Source: an uncultured Lachnospiraceae bacterium | GTDB taxonomy: Bacteria > Bacillota > Clostridia > Lachnospirales > Lachnospiraceae | Direction: 5' to 3' | Length of the DNA: 51,273 nt | Assembly (NCBI GenBank): GCA_905233955.1 | Contig: CAJOFQ010000014.1 | Span: 1 to 51,273, forward strand | In this document: one piece after another, positions 9,365 through 17,626 of the stretch | Numbering within the stretch: the stretch's first letter is position 1 | Layout: each line of letters starts with the position of its first letter | Made by a program: the position numbers and the translations under genes | The notes under the pieces: model-generated | Told to the model about the DNA's origin: nothing | Seen by the model: the letters and a program-made list of their open reading frames with translations, nothing else | Databases searched by the model: none

Positions 9365-10036
9365 ATGACATTTAATGACATCTTTAAATCAAGCTTCTTA
9401 GAGAATGTTACCAGCGTCAGTATTTTAGACATGGTAATTGCTTTGGTTCTGGCCTTTGGACTGGGAATGTTTATTCTGCTGGTCTATAAAAAGACCTGCA
9501 ACAGCGTAATGTATTCATCCAGTTTCGGAGTAACCCTGGTGGCGCTTACCATGATTTCCACACTGGTAATTTTAGCTGTAACCAGTAATGTGGTGCTGTC
9601 TCTTGGTATGGTCGGCGCTTTGTCGATTGTTCGTTTTCGTACCGCCATTAAGGAGCCCTTGGATATTGCGTATCTGTTCTGGTCGATAGCGGTAGGTATA
9701 GTTCTGGCAGCGGGTATGATTCCTCTGGCAGTATTTGGAAGCCTTTTGATCGGTATAATCATGATCCTTCTGGTCAATAAAAAGACTCATGTTAACCCTT
9801 ATATTATAGTCTTAAGAACCGAGAACCGTGATGCTGAAAGCAAAGCAACAGAATATGTTGGAAAAAATGTTTTAAGATACACAGTGAAGAGCAAGACAGT
9901 TACAAAGGGTCAGATCGAATTAAATCTGGATATCAGATTAAAGGATGACAATACAGATTTCATCAATGGTCTTGCCGAGATGAACGGTGTGACAAGTGCT
10001 GTTTTAGTCAGCTACAATGGTGATTTCATGGGCTGA
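9365..10036 (+). CDS. DUF4956 membrane protein
   Basis: About 223 residues with four or five hydrophobic helices in the first 145 residues and a soluble C-terminal domain of about 75. MVGALSIVRFRTAIKEP between helices is the recognisable family motif: a conserved arginine-rich loop just inside the membrane. The open frame can be extended to a GTG at 9347, but ATG 9365 is chosen because the ribosome binding site GAGGAGAAAGG lies between them. It sits 30 bases after the VTC gene and 21 before CotH. Known members have no proven function; the repeated pairing with VTC and CotH proteins suggests a channel or anchor for the polymer-related activity (inference). Confidence 0.85.
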   Translation: MTFNDIFKSSFLENVTSVSILDMVIALVLAFGLGMFILLVYKKTCNSVMYSSSFGVTLVALTMISTLVILAVTSNVVLSLGMVGALSIVRFRTAIKEPLDIAYLFWSIAVGIVLAAGMIPLAVFGSLLIGIIMILLVNKKTHVNPYIIVLRTENRDAESKATEYVGKNVLRYTVKSKTVTKGQIELNLDIRLKDDNTDFINGLAEMNGVTSAVLVSYNGDFMG

Positions 10037-10057
10037 GAGAAAGATGAGGTGACGATT

Positions 10058-12034
10058 ATGTCAACATCTAAGCATTTGAATATTATCTGCAGCATAGTTA
10101 TGGTTATAGTTATACTGTTAACATTGTGCTTTATGAATGCAGATGCATTGGGCATAAATGTCGTTAACAGAACACTTGGTTATGAGGATAAGATTTTTGA
10201 TACATCAGTTGTTCATACAATAGATATCACCATGGACGATTGGGATGATTTTATCGAAAATGCCACTACTGAGACTTACTATGAATGCGACGCACTAATA
10301 GACGGTGAACAGTTTAATAATATAGCAATACGCGGCAAAGGGAATACATCCCTGACTTCGGTGGCAAATCTGGACAGTGAACGATACAGCTTTAAAATAG
10401 AATTTGACCATTACGATAATACAAAAAGCTATCATGGGTTGGACAAGCTGTGTCTTAATAATCTGATACAGGATAAAACCTATATGAAGGATTTCATTAC
10501 TTATCAGATGATGAACGCCTTTGGAGTTGCTTCTCCGCTGTGCAGCTATGCCTATATTACAGTAAATGGCGAGGACTGGGGGCTGTATCTTGCGGTGGAA
10601 AGCGTGGAGGATTCCTTTTTACAGCGCAATTACGGCAATGAGACCGGAGATCTGTACAAACCGGACAGTCAATCCTTTGGCGGCGGCAAGGGTATGGGTC
10701 AGGGATTCAGGATGTCTGAATTCATGAACGATACAGATAATGAGACCGATGGTTCCAGCCAGAATAATGAAAGCGATCAGTCAAAGGAACAGAGCAGTGC
10801 TTCGACGGATGACCAATCCGACCAGGAAGATTCAGATTCAGCTGAGATGAAGGGCGGCCCTGGGCAAATGGGCAGTCCTGGGCAAATGGGCGGCCCTGGG
10901 CAAATGGGCGGCGGTCCCGGCGGTGGTATGGGCAGTGATGATGTAAAGCTTAAATATACCGACGATGATCCGGAAAGCTATTCCAATATATTTGACAGCG
11001 CCAAGACAGATGTGACTGATGCCGATAAAACCAGGCTCATATCATCCTTGAAATCCTTAAGCGAGTACGAGGATCTGGAGGATGTTTTAGACATTGACAA
11101 GGTTCTCAGGTATTTTGTGGTTCATAATTATGTGGTAAACGGTGACAGCTACACCGGAAGCATGATACATAATTATTATCTTTATGAATCAGATGGTAAA
11201 ATGCAGATGATACCCTGGGACTACAATCTGGCATACGGCACCTTCCAGGGTAATGATGCTTCAGGCTCTGTAAACGCGCCTATAGACTCTCCGATCCTGA
11301 GCGGCGGCGGTGGAGGAGGACCTCAAGGCCGCGATATGCAAGGAGATGATTCCTCATCGGAAGATAACAACATGCCTCAGATGCCTGAATTTGCCGGAAA
11401 TAGTTCTTCATCGGAAGATAACAACATGCCACAAATGCCTGAATTTGCCGGAGATAATTCTTCATCTGAGGAAGCCTCTGTAGATGATCGTCCTATGGTT
11501 GGATGGATATTCAGTTCAGATGAGTATACCCAGCTATATCACGAATATTTCAAAAAATTTACGAAGGAATTGTTGGATAGTGGGTATGTTTCGGAACTTA
11601 TTACTTCTACAGGTGAATTGATCGATCCATATGTAAAAAAGGATCCCACCAGTTTTTATGAGTATGAGGATTTTGTGGAAGCCTATCCTATGCTTAACGA
11701 GTTTATTAAGCTAAGGACCAAAAGCGTAGAAGGCCAGCTTAATGGAACAATTCCATCGACTGATGAAGGACAGGAAGAGGACAGTTCTTCGTTGATTGAC
11801 GCATCAACACTTGATATTGATAAGCTTGGCGGCATGAATGACACCCATCAGAACGATAACATGCCCCAGCCCCCGGATAATATGGCGATGCAAACGGATC
11901 AGGAAAATGATAATATGGAAGCTGGTTCAGCGGTAACTGCAACAGACTACATATACCTGGGATGCTCCTTTGTGTTATTGTTGGTCGGAATTGCGATCGC
12001 GGCAATGTATAAGAGACGAAAAAACGGGGTATGA
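10058..12034 (+). CDS. CotH kinase family membrane protein with low-complexity insertions
   Basis: 658 residues. An N-terminal hydrophobic helix (about 9-28) and a C-terminal one (about 630-650) followed by KRRKNGV suggest an extracytoplasmic protein anchored at both ends. The CotH fold is visible as TMDDWDDFIENATTETYYE, RGKGNTS (92-98), SFKIEFDHY, KLCLNNLIQDKTYMKDF, GLYLAVESVEDSFL, and the catalytic-type KMQMIPWDYNLAYG (381-394). Founding members are spore-coat protein kinases. Two low-complexity stretches interrupt the fold: acidic/Ser-rich then Gly-Gln-Met repeats (about 225-292), and a Gly-rich segment plus a 17-residue tandem repeat (about 414-470). ATG 10058 is preferred over GTG 10049 because GAGGTG sits just before it. 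A sporulation role is not implied; in this cassette it may modify a surface component (inference). Confidence 0.87.
   Translation: MSTSKHLNIICSIVMVIVILLTLCFMNADALGINVVNRTLGYEDKIFDTSVVHTIDITMDDWDDFIENATTETYYECDALIDGEQFNNIAIRGKGNTSLTSVANLDSERYSFKIEFDHYDNTKSYHGLDKLCLNNLIQDKTYMKDFITYQMMNAFGVASPLCSYAYITVNGEDWGLYLAVESVEDSFLQRNYGNETGDLYKPDSQSFGGGKGMGQGFRMSEFMNDTDNETDGSSQNNESDQSKEQSSASTDDQSDQEDSDSAEMKGGPGQMGSPGQMGGPGQMGGGPGGGMGSDDVKLKYTDDDPESYSNIFDSAKTDVTDADKTRLISSLKSLSEYEDLEDVLDIDKVLRYFVVHNYVVNGDSYTGSMIHNYYLYESDGKMQMIPWDYNLAYGTFQGNDASGSVNAPIDSPILSGGGGGGPQGRDMQGDDSSSEDNNMPQMPEFAGNSSSSEDNNMPQMPEFAGDNSSSEEASVDDRPMVGWIFSSDEYTQLYHEYFKKFTKELLDSGYVSELITSTGELIDPYVKKDPTSFYEYEDFVEAYPMLNEFIKLRTKSVEGQLNGTIPSTDEGQEEDSSSLIDASTLDIDKLGGMNDTHQNDNMPQPPDNMAMQTDQENDNMEAGSAVTATDYIYLGCSFVLLLVGIAIAAMYKRRKNGV
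11351..11452 (+). repeat. 51-bp tandem repeat inside the CotH-like gene
   Basis: Two 51-base units encode SSSEDNNMPQMPEFAG plus Asn or Asp, followed by the start of a third (SSSEE). They differ at a few mostly silent positions. A related NNMPQPP occurs near residue 600. This is an intragenic, length-variable linker. Confidence 0.9.
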
Positions 12035-12035
12035 C

Positions 12036-13463
12036 ATGTCGGAAAAAAAGACTATTAGAAGTAATTTTGAGGAATGGATCAATAATCAGACAATAGAAGG
12101 TGCAAAGCTGATCCATACGGATGACGGGATCCGGTTTGACGCTGATTTTGCTGTGGCAGAGATCAATTTTTATGAGTTTGAGATTCTGGTTACAGAGCTT
12201 CGAATAACGAACAAGAAAAATGACGAAACAGAGTTCTTCCTGCATTTTGAGCTTAGAGATCTGGATTATGCCAAAGAGCTGTTTGGAGAGATGCTCGAAA
12301 CCTTTGAAGAGCTTAGAAGCAGACACAAGGTACAGGTGCTTTTATCCTGTACCTCTGCTTTTACTACGAGCCTTGTAGCCCAGAAGCTTAATGAAGCTGC
12401 CGATCTTCTGGGGCTTGATTTTACATTTACAGCAGTTCCATTTATGGAGTTGTATCAGAATGCCCAGGATTATGACATGATATTACTGGCGCCTCAGATT
12501 TCTTATGAAGGAGCCAGGATTCGAAAGGTCTTGAGGGATAAGATCGTTGTAGATATTCCCCCAAGGCTTTTTGCGACTTATGATACATCAGGAATCTTAG
12601 AGGCGATACGAAGTGAGTACGATAACAGGACAAGGGGCGAAAAGAAGCTTTCCGGGAGGAAGCTTGTATCTATTGAGACTTCGGAATTAAAGATAGCAGC
12701 TATTGTTGTTCTTATCCGCAGCAGAAACCAGTTTCATGTGATTTGCAGAACATATTGCGGCGGCAAAATATTGGACGAAACAGAGGCTATCCGCAGGAAG
12801 GAAAGGCTGGATATTACCATCCGTGATGTTCTGGATACCGTTATATATAAGAATAAAAATGACCACTTTGACGCCATAGGAGTTACCGTGCCGGGGGAAA
12901 TCTATGAGGGCAAGGTGTACAATCTTCTGGCTGTTTCGGAAATGGATATAAAGGGAGTGTTCGAGAAAAGATACGGTATTCCGGTAATAGTCCAGAACAA
13001 TACGAAATCAGGTATTTTGGGCTTCAGATCCCGTCATAGTCATTATAAGAATTGCGTGCTTTTATCACAGTCCTTTGGTGCCAGGTTTGGAGGCTGTGGA
13101 GCCATCGTAAACGGCAGACTGGTGGAGGGAGCTCATAATTCTGCCGGTGAGATAAAATATGTTACACGCCAGTTTTACGGACTTTCTATTAAGGAAACCT
13201 ATGGAGTTAATCCTGAAGAAATGCTTCTTAATATGGATTTTATCGTAAGGATGGTAATAGGATTAATGGATCCTGAGATAATCGTAATAAGAAATGGGAT
13301 GATCCCGGACATAGATGCACTTAGAAGCACTGTTTTAAAGAGTATACCTGAACGCAACATGCCTAAGCTTAGAAAGATCGAAGATGAGGATGTATTAGAG
13401 TATATGCTGCTGGGGATTATGGATTTATGTTTGAAGTCACTGGAAGATCTAAATGCAAAATAG
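12036..13463 (+). CDS. Fusion of a PTS EIIB-like domain with a degenerate ROK-family domain
   Basis: 475 residues, no membrane segment. Residues 1-97 form an unrecognised N-terminal domain. Residues about 98-195 resemble a lactose/cellobiose-type EIIB: VQVLLSCTSAFTTSLVAQKL has cysteine 105 at the phospho-cysteine position, followed by the typical YDMILLAPQISYEGARI and a final helix. Residues about 208-470 match the ROK sugar-kinase/repressor fold: IGVTVPGEIYEGKVYNL, YGIPVIVQNNTKSGILGF, GFGCGAIVNGRLVEGAHNSAGEI-type segments. The first ROK phosphate loop (DxGGT) reads ETSEL, the usual GEIGH is GEIKY, and the ROK zinc cysteines are absent, so kinase activity is doubtful and a sensing role is more likely. 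ATG 12036 begins one base after the CotH stop, so it belongs to that operon. No DNA-binding helix-turn-helix is evident. The EIIB assignment is pattern-based. Confidence 0.72.
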   Translation: MSEKKTIRSNFEEWINNQTIEGAKLIHTDDGIRFDADFAVAEINFYEFEILVTELRITNKKNDETEFFLHFELRDLDYAKELFGEMLETFEELRSRHKVQVLLSCTSAFTTSLVAQKLNEAADLLGLDFTFTAVPFMELYQNAQDYDMILLAPQISYEGARIRKVLRDKIVVDIPPRLFATYDTSGILEAIRSEYDNRTRGEKKLSGRKLVSIETSELKIAAIVVLIRSRNQFHVICRTYCGGKILDETEAIRRKERLDITIRDVLDTVIYKNKNDHFDAIGVTVPGEIYEGKVYNLLAVSEMDIKGVFEKRYGIPVIVQNNTKSGILGFRSRHSHYKNCVLLSQSFGARFGGCGAIVNGRLVEGAHNSAGEIKYVTRQFYGLSIKETYGVNPEEMLLNMDFIVRMVIGLMDPEIIVIRNGMIPDIDALRSTVLKSIPERNMPKLRKIEDEDVLEYMLLGIMDLCLKSLEDLNAK

Positions 13464-13475
13464 TTGACTTTAGAG

Positions 13476-13505
13476 GTGACAATCATGGTAATAATCTGTT
13501 ACAAT
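13476..13505 (+). promoter_or_regulatory. Predicted promoter upstream of the DUF308/ABC exporter/CDF genes
   Basis: GTGACA (13476-13481) and TACAAT (13500-13505) with an 18-base spacer, 54 bases before the DUF308 start. A second -35-like TTGACT lies at 13464-13469. Confidence 0.45.
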
Positions 13506-13559
13506 GGTGGTGTTGGTGTTGTCAAAAAGTATTATATGTTCAAGGGAGGTAGGTAAACA

Positions 13560-14075
13560 ATGACAGTTTTAAGTATCATTATTGGCGTGCTTTTGATAAT
13601 GTGCGGTATTTCGTGCATATTCACACCGGCTCTTACATTCTTAAGCGCAGGATATTTTATTATTATCCTGTTTTGGGTGTATGGTATCATGGGAGTTGCT
13701 CGCGGAATAGCCACTAAAAATTTCGGGATAGATTTTTTCTTTTCCATACTAAGCCTTATTGCCGGCATAGTGGGATTTATATATCCCGGTGCCGCAGCGA
13801 TGGAAACGAACATGATCATATTAACCTTTGCAGCAATATGGTTTGTATTAAAGGGTATCCTTTCTATTATGCTGTCTATTCAGGCAAAGGAATTTACAGG
13901 TAACACCGGATTGATGGTTGTGGGAATACTGCTTGGTGTAATAAGTATTCTTTTGGGAATCTATTCCTTCGCCCATCCATTTGTACTTGCTATTGCAATT
14001 GGGTTATTGATAGCTTTTTATTTCATAGAATCAGGAATTTCCATGATTATTCTGGCACTCAGAAGCAATGGCTAG
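13560..14075 (+). CDS. DUF308 (HdeD-like) membrane protein
   Basis: 171 residues, almost entirely hydrophobic, with six predicted membrane helices arranged as three helical pairs, as in HdeD-type proteins. The phrases LLIMCGISCIFTPALTFLSAGYFIIILFWVYGIMGVARGI and LLGVISILLGIYSFAHPFVLAIAIGLLIAFYFIESG carry the family's repeated LGI...hP...a pattern. HdeD is linked to acid resistance in E. coli, but most clostridial members are uncharacterised. A strong AGGGAGGT ribosome binding site precedes the ATG. It begins a run with the two ABC exporter subunits 24 bases downstream. A second protein of this family lies at 30756-31265. Confidence 0.82.
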   Translation: MTVLSIIIGVLLIMCGISCIFTPALTFLSAGYFIIILFWVYGIMGVARGIATKNFGIDFFFSILSLIAGIVGFIYPGAAAMETNMIILTFAAIWFVLKGILSIMLSIQAKEFTGNTGLMVVGILLGVISILLGIYSFAHPFVLAIAIGLLIAFYFIESGISMIILALRSNG

Positions 14076-14099
14076 TGTTTAAAAGGAGGAACATTTGAT

Positions 14100-15845
14100 A
14101 TGACGACGATTTTTTCACGGGTGAAGATCCGCGTTAAGTATGTCATATGGCTGCTTGTCTTCATGCTGGTCTCATCCATCACACAGATGCTGCTTCCTAC
14201 GCTTATCTCTAAGATGATAGATGATGGTGTCTCGGAAGGCAGGGAGGGGTTAATATTTGTCCTGGCAATTGCCATGATAATACTCTCTATAGTCGCATGT
14301 GCTACCAATATCATTGGAACCAATATTTCAGCCAAGATCACCACTAATTTTTCGGCTGATCTTAGAAAAGAGATATTTGATACTGTACAGGGATTTTCAG
14401 CTTCAGAGATTGATAAATTCGGCACAGCATCTCTTATCACCAGGAATACCAATGATGTAACCACAATTCAGACATTTCTTTCTATGGCGCTCAGATTGGG
14501 GCTTTTAGCACCCATGATGGCTGTCGTAGGCCTGGTGCTTGCGTCAGCTACCGCAGGACCTACAAGCTCAATTCTGGCTATTGCGATTCCGGTACTGCTT
14601 ATCGTATCTACTGTGCTCATTGTTGGAGCCAGCCGTTATTCTATCAAGCTTCGTAAAAAGATTGACGACATTAATCAGCTGTTTTTGGAGACTCTGGAGG
14701 GCGTTCGTGTTATCAGGGCCTTTAATAAACAGGATACTGAGATCAGCCGTTTTGCAGAAGTTAATGACGAGACCCGCAGGATTTCCCGTAATTCCATTAC
14801 AATTTCAGGAATGCTGTTTCCTGTAGTATCCATGCTTTTCGGACTGACAACTGTTGGAGTAATGGGTGTGGGATCATTTTTTGTAATCAAGGGCCAGATG
14901 GAAGTAGGTGCTCTGGTTGCAAGCACCCAGTACATTAACCTGATTTTGCTTGCCATTATCCTTATGACCTATGTGGTTAGTCTGTTCCCTGACGCATATG
15001 CCTGTATGAAGCGTATTGGGGAGGTTCTTACGACTGAGGTTTCCATAACTGATTATGACAAGGATGAACCGGAAGCTACATGCAGGGGAACTGTGGAATT
15101 CCGCAATGTTACTTTTGCATATCCTGGAGCCGATGAGCCGGTAATCAAGGGCATAAGCTTTATTTCCAAGCCCGGAGAGACTACAGCCATAATAGGAAGA
15201 ACAGGCTGCGGCAAATCAAGCATAGTCAAGCTTATTCCCCGTCTGTATGATACACTCTTCGGGGATGTAATCGTAGATGGCGTTAATGTTAAAAAATACA
15301 AATTAGAGCATCTCAGGGACATTATCGGATATGTTCCCCAGAAAAATGTTCTTTTCTCGGGAGACATTGCTTCTAACCTGAATTTCGGAGATGAGAACGG
15401 CTCCGAAGCAGACTGGAAGGAAGCCTGCAGGATAGCCTGCGCGGATGAATTTGTAGATAAAAAAGACGGAACATATCATTCTCCCATATCACAGGGCGGA
15501 ACCAATCTGTCCGGTGGTCAGAGACAGAGGCTTGCGATTGCGCGGGCTGTAATGAAGAAGCCCCAGGTCTATATCTTTGACGACAGCTTTTCTGCGCTTG
15601 ATATGAAGACAGACAAGCAGCTTCGACAGAACCTTAAGGAATCCATGGGCGAGGCTACCATGATACTCGTTGCCCAGCGTGTTAATACCATAATTGACGC
15701 TACCCGTATCATAGTCCTTGACAACGGCGAGCCTGTGGGTATGGGTACTCACAAGGAGCTGCTGAAGTCCTGTACCCTGTACAGAGAGATTGCGGAAATC
15801 CAGTTGGGAAAGGAGGAAGTGGCTAATGAAATCGCATGTGCTTAA
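14100..15845 (+). CDS. ABC exporter half-transporter, subunit with degenerate ATP site
   Basis: 581 residues: six-helix exporter membrane domain (about 1-310) fused to an ATPase domain. Walker A is GRTGCGKS (366-373) and the signature LSGGQ (from 470) is intact. Walker B ends FDDS, so the catalytic glutamate is aspartate (about 495), and the switch histidine is glutamine (about 526, VAQRV). This matches the non-hydrolysing site of heterodimeric exporters such as TM287/288, LmrCD and BmrCD. The partner gene overlaps its 3' end by 20 bases. GGAGGA precedes the ATG. It probably exports drugs, lipids or peptides; the cargo is unknown. Confidence 0.92.
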   Translation: MTTIFSRVKIRVKYVIWLLVFMLVSSITQMLLPTLISKMIDDGVSEGREGLIFVLAIAMIILSIVACATNIIGTNISAKITTNFSADLRKEIFDTVQGFSASEIDKFGTASLITRNTNDVTTIQTFLSMALRLGLLAPMMAVVGLVLASATAGPTSSILAIAIPVLLIVSTVLIVGASRYSIKLRKKIDDINQLFLETLEGVRVIRAFNKQDTEISRFAEVNDETRRISRNSITISGMLFPVVSMLFGLTTVGVMGVGSFFVIKGQMEVGALVASTQYINLILLAIILMTYVVSLFPDAYACMKRIGEVLTTEVSITDYDKDEPEATCRGTVEFRNVTFAYPGADEPVIKGISFISKPGETTAIIGRTGCGKSSIVKLIPRLYDTLFGDVIVDGVNVKKYKLEHLRDIIGYVPQKNVLFSGDIASNLNFGDENGSEADWKEACRIACADEFVDKKDGTYHSPISQGGTNLSGGQRQRLAIARAVMKKPQVYIFDDSFSALDMKTDKQLRQNLKESMGEATMILVAQRVNTIIDATRIIVLDNGEPVGMGTHKELLKSCTLYREIAEIQLGKEEVANEIACA

Positions 15846-17616
15846 AAGAATTCTTTCCTACATTGGAAGATATAAGGGCCGTATGACCGTAGCTGTCATT
15901 TTTGGTTTTTTAAGTACTGTATTTACAGTACTTGCGCCCAGTATCTTAGGTCAGATATCCACCATACTTTATGCAGGCCTTTTGGATGGCAAATGGACCA
16001 GGGAAGATGAGGTTTATTTTACTGCCGGAAGTCTGGTTTTAGGTAAGGTAGGAGCCATTGTATATATTATGCTGCTGCTGGCTGTGATCTATGTGGTTGC
16101 CTGGATTTTTGCCATGCTTGCTAATACGCTTTTTGCCAGAATCTCCTCCCGGGTTGTAATGGATCTGCGTTCTGACATTGATGAAAAGATGCACCGTATG
16201 AAGCTGGATTATTATGATACCCGCACTAACGGTGAGATACTGTCTGTAATCACTAACGATGTTGACGCCATTAATACTGCCTTGGGCAAGAACCTCTATT
16301 CAATTGTAACACAGTTTTTTACCGCGATTGGCGTGCTTCTGATGATGCTTTCCATCAATGGCTGGCTGACTCTTATAGCTATTGCCATGATTCCTGCGAC
16401 ACTGTTAGCTTCGGGAAGCATTGTAAAGCTTAGCAGCAAGAACTATAAGGAACAGCAGAATCTGCTGGGGGATCTCAATGGATATGTTGAGGAAATGTTT
16501 GATGGCCAGAATGTTGTAAGTTCATTCAACTATCAGGAAAAGGCCATGAACCGCTTCGATGAGATCAACACTGCTCTTCAGGATAAGGCTCAAAAGGCAG
16601 AGGGCTATGCCGGATCAGTAATGCCTATGACACAGGCTGTTAACAACATCGGTTACGCAATAAGCGCATTCCTGGGATGTACATTTGCGCTTCATGGATC
16701 ACTGACCGTTGGTAATGTTCAGTCCATATTGCAGTACACCAAGAACTTCTCACAGCCCTTTACGACCTTTGCCCAGATGTCAGGTCAGCTTTCTGCAGCG
16801 GGAGCAGCCGGAGAGAGGGTGTTTGCACTTTTGGATGCCGAGGAGGAAATCCCTGACCCTGCAACCGGTAAGGTTCCGGAAAAATGCGACGGAACCGTTT
16901 CCTTTGAGCATGTTAAGTTCGGTTATCTTCCGGACAAGCTTCTTATGACAGATGTATCCATACATGTTAAGCCCGGGCAGAAGTGTGCGATTGTGGGACC
17001 TACCGGAGCCGGTAAGACAACCCTTATCAACCTTTTGATGCGTTTCTACGAGATCAATGACGGACAGATATGGGTTGATGGCGTCAATACCAAAGAAATG
17101 ACCAGACACGAGCTTAGGCGGCATTTTGGTATGGTGCTTCAGGACACATGGCTGTTTGAAGGAACTATCCGTGATAATCTAAAATACAGTACCGAGCGTG
17201 ATGTGACTGATGAAGAAATAGAAGCAGCAGCCGCAAGTGTTTGTGCGGATACCTTCATCAAGACAATGCCCGGTGGTTATGACATGATGCTTTCAAAGGG
17301 CGCTGAGAATATTTCACAAGGCCAGAGACAGCTTCTTACCATAGCAAGGGCTATCATTGCTAATCCTGAGATCATGATTTTGGACGAGGCTACCAGTAAT
17401 GTAGACGCCCATACCGAGCAGGTTATCCAGGACGCTATGGCTACTCTAATGAAGGGCAGAACAAGCTTTGTAATTGCTCACCGTCTTTCCACAATACGCG
17501 ATTCAGATATGATCCTTTATATGGAGAATGGTGATATCAAAGAGGTGGGCAATCATGACGAGCTTATGAAGCTGGGCGGCAAATATTCAGTATTGTACAA
17601 CAGCCAGTTCGGCTAG
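15826..17616 (+). CDS. ABC exporter half-transporter, catalytically competent subunit
   Basis: 596 residues, six-helix membrane domain followed by an ATPase domain. Walker A is GPTGAGKT (391-398), Walker B ends ILDEA with the catalytic Glu at about 521, and the switch His is at about 552 (IAHRL). The signature motif is altered to ISQGQ (from about 496). In the heterodimer this altered signature faces the degenerate Walker site of the partner, leaving one consensus and one degenerate ATP site, as expected. The frame could start at 15790, but ATG 15826 is chosen: AAGGAGG lies nine bases before it and its protein begins where exporters normally begin. It ends ten bases before the CDF gene. Confidence 0.93.
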   Translation: MKSHVLKRILSYIGRYKGRMTVAVIFGFLSTVFTVLAPSILGQISTILYAGLLDGKWTREDEVYFTAGSLVLGKVGAIVYIMLLLAVIYVVAWIFAMLANTLFARISSRVVMDLRSDIDEKMHRMKLDYYDTRTNGEILSVITNDVDAINTALGKNLYSIVTQFFTAIGVLLMMLSINGWLTLIAIAMIPATLLASGSIVKLSSKNYKEQQNLLGDLNGYVEEMFDGQNVVSSFNYQEKAMNRFDEINTALQDKAQKAEGYAGSVMPMTQAVNNIGYAISAFLGCTFALHGSLTVGNVQSILQYTKNFSQPFTTFAQMSGQLSAAGAAGERVFALLDAEEEIPDPATGKVPEKCDGTVSFEHVKFGYLPDKLLMTDVSIHVKPGQKCAIVGPTGAGKTTLINLLMRFYEINDGQIWVDGVNTKEMTRHELRRHFGMVLQDTWLFEGTIRDNLKYSTERDVTDEEIEAAAASVCADTFIKTMPGGYDMMLSKGAENISQGQRQLLTIARAIIANPEIMILDEATSNVDAHTEQVIQDAMATLMKGRTSFVIAHRLSTIRDSDMILYMENGDIKEVGNHDELMKLGGKYSVLYNSQFG

Positions 17617-17626
17617 AGGTAGGTAT

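Noticed and set aside
11340-11470. CRISPR-like repeats in the CotH gene
   Set aside because: Units are adjacent without spacers, in frame and coding; it is a protein repeat.
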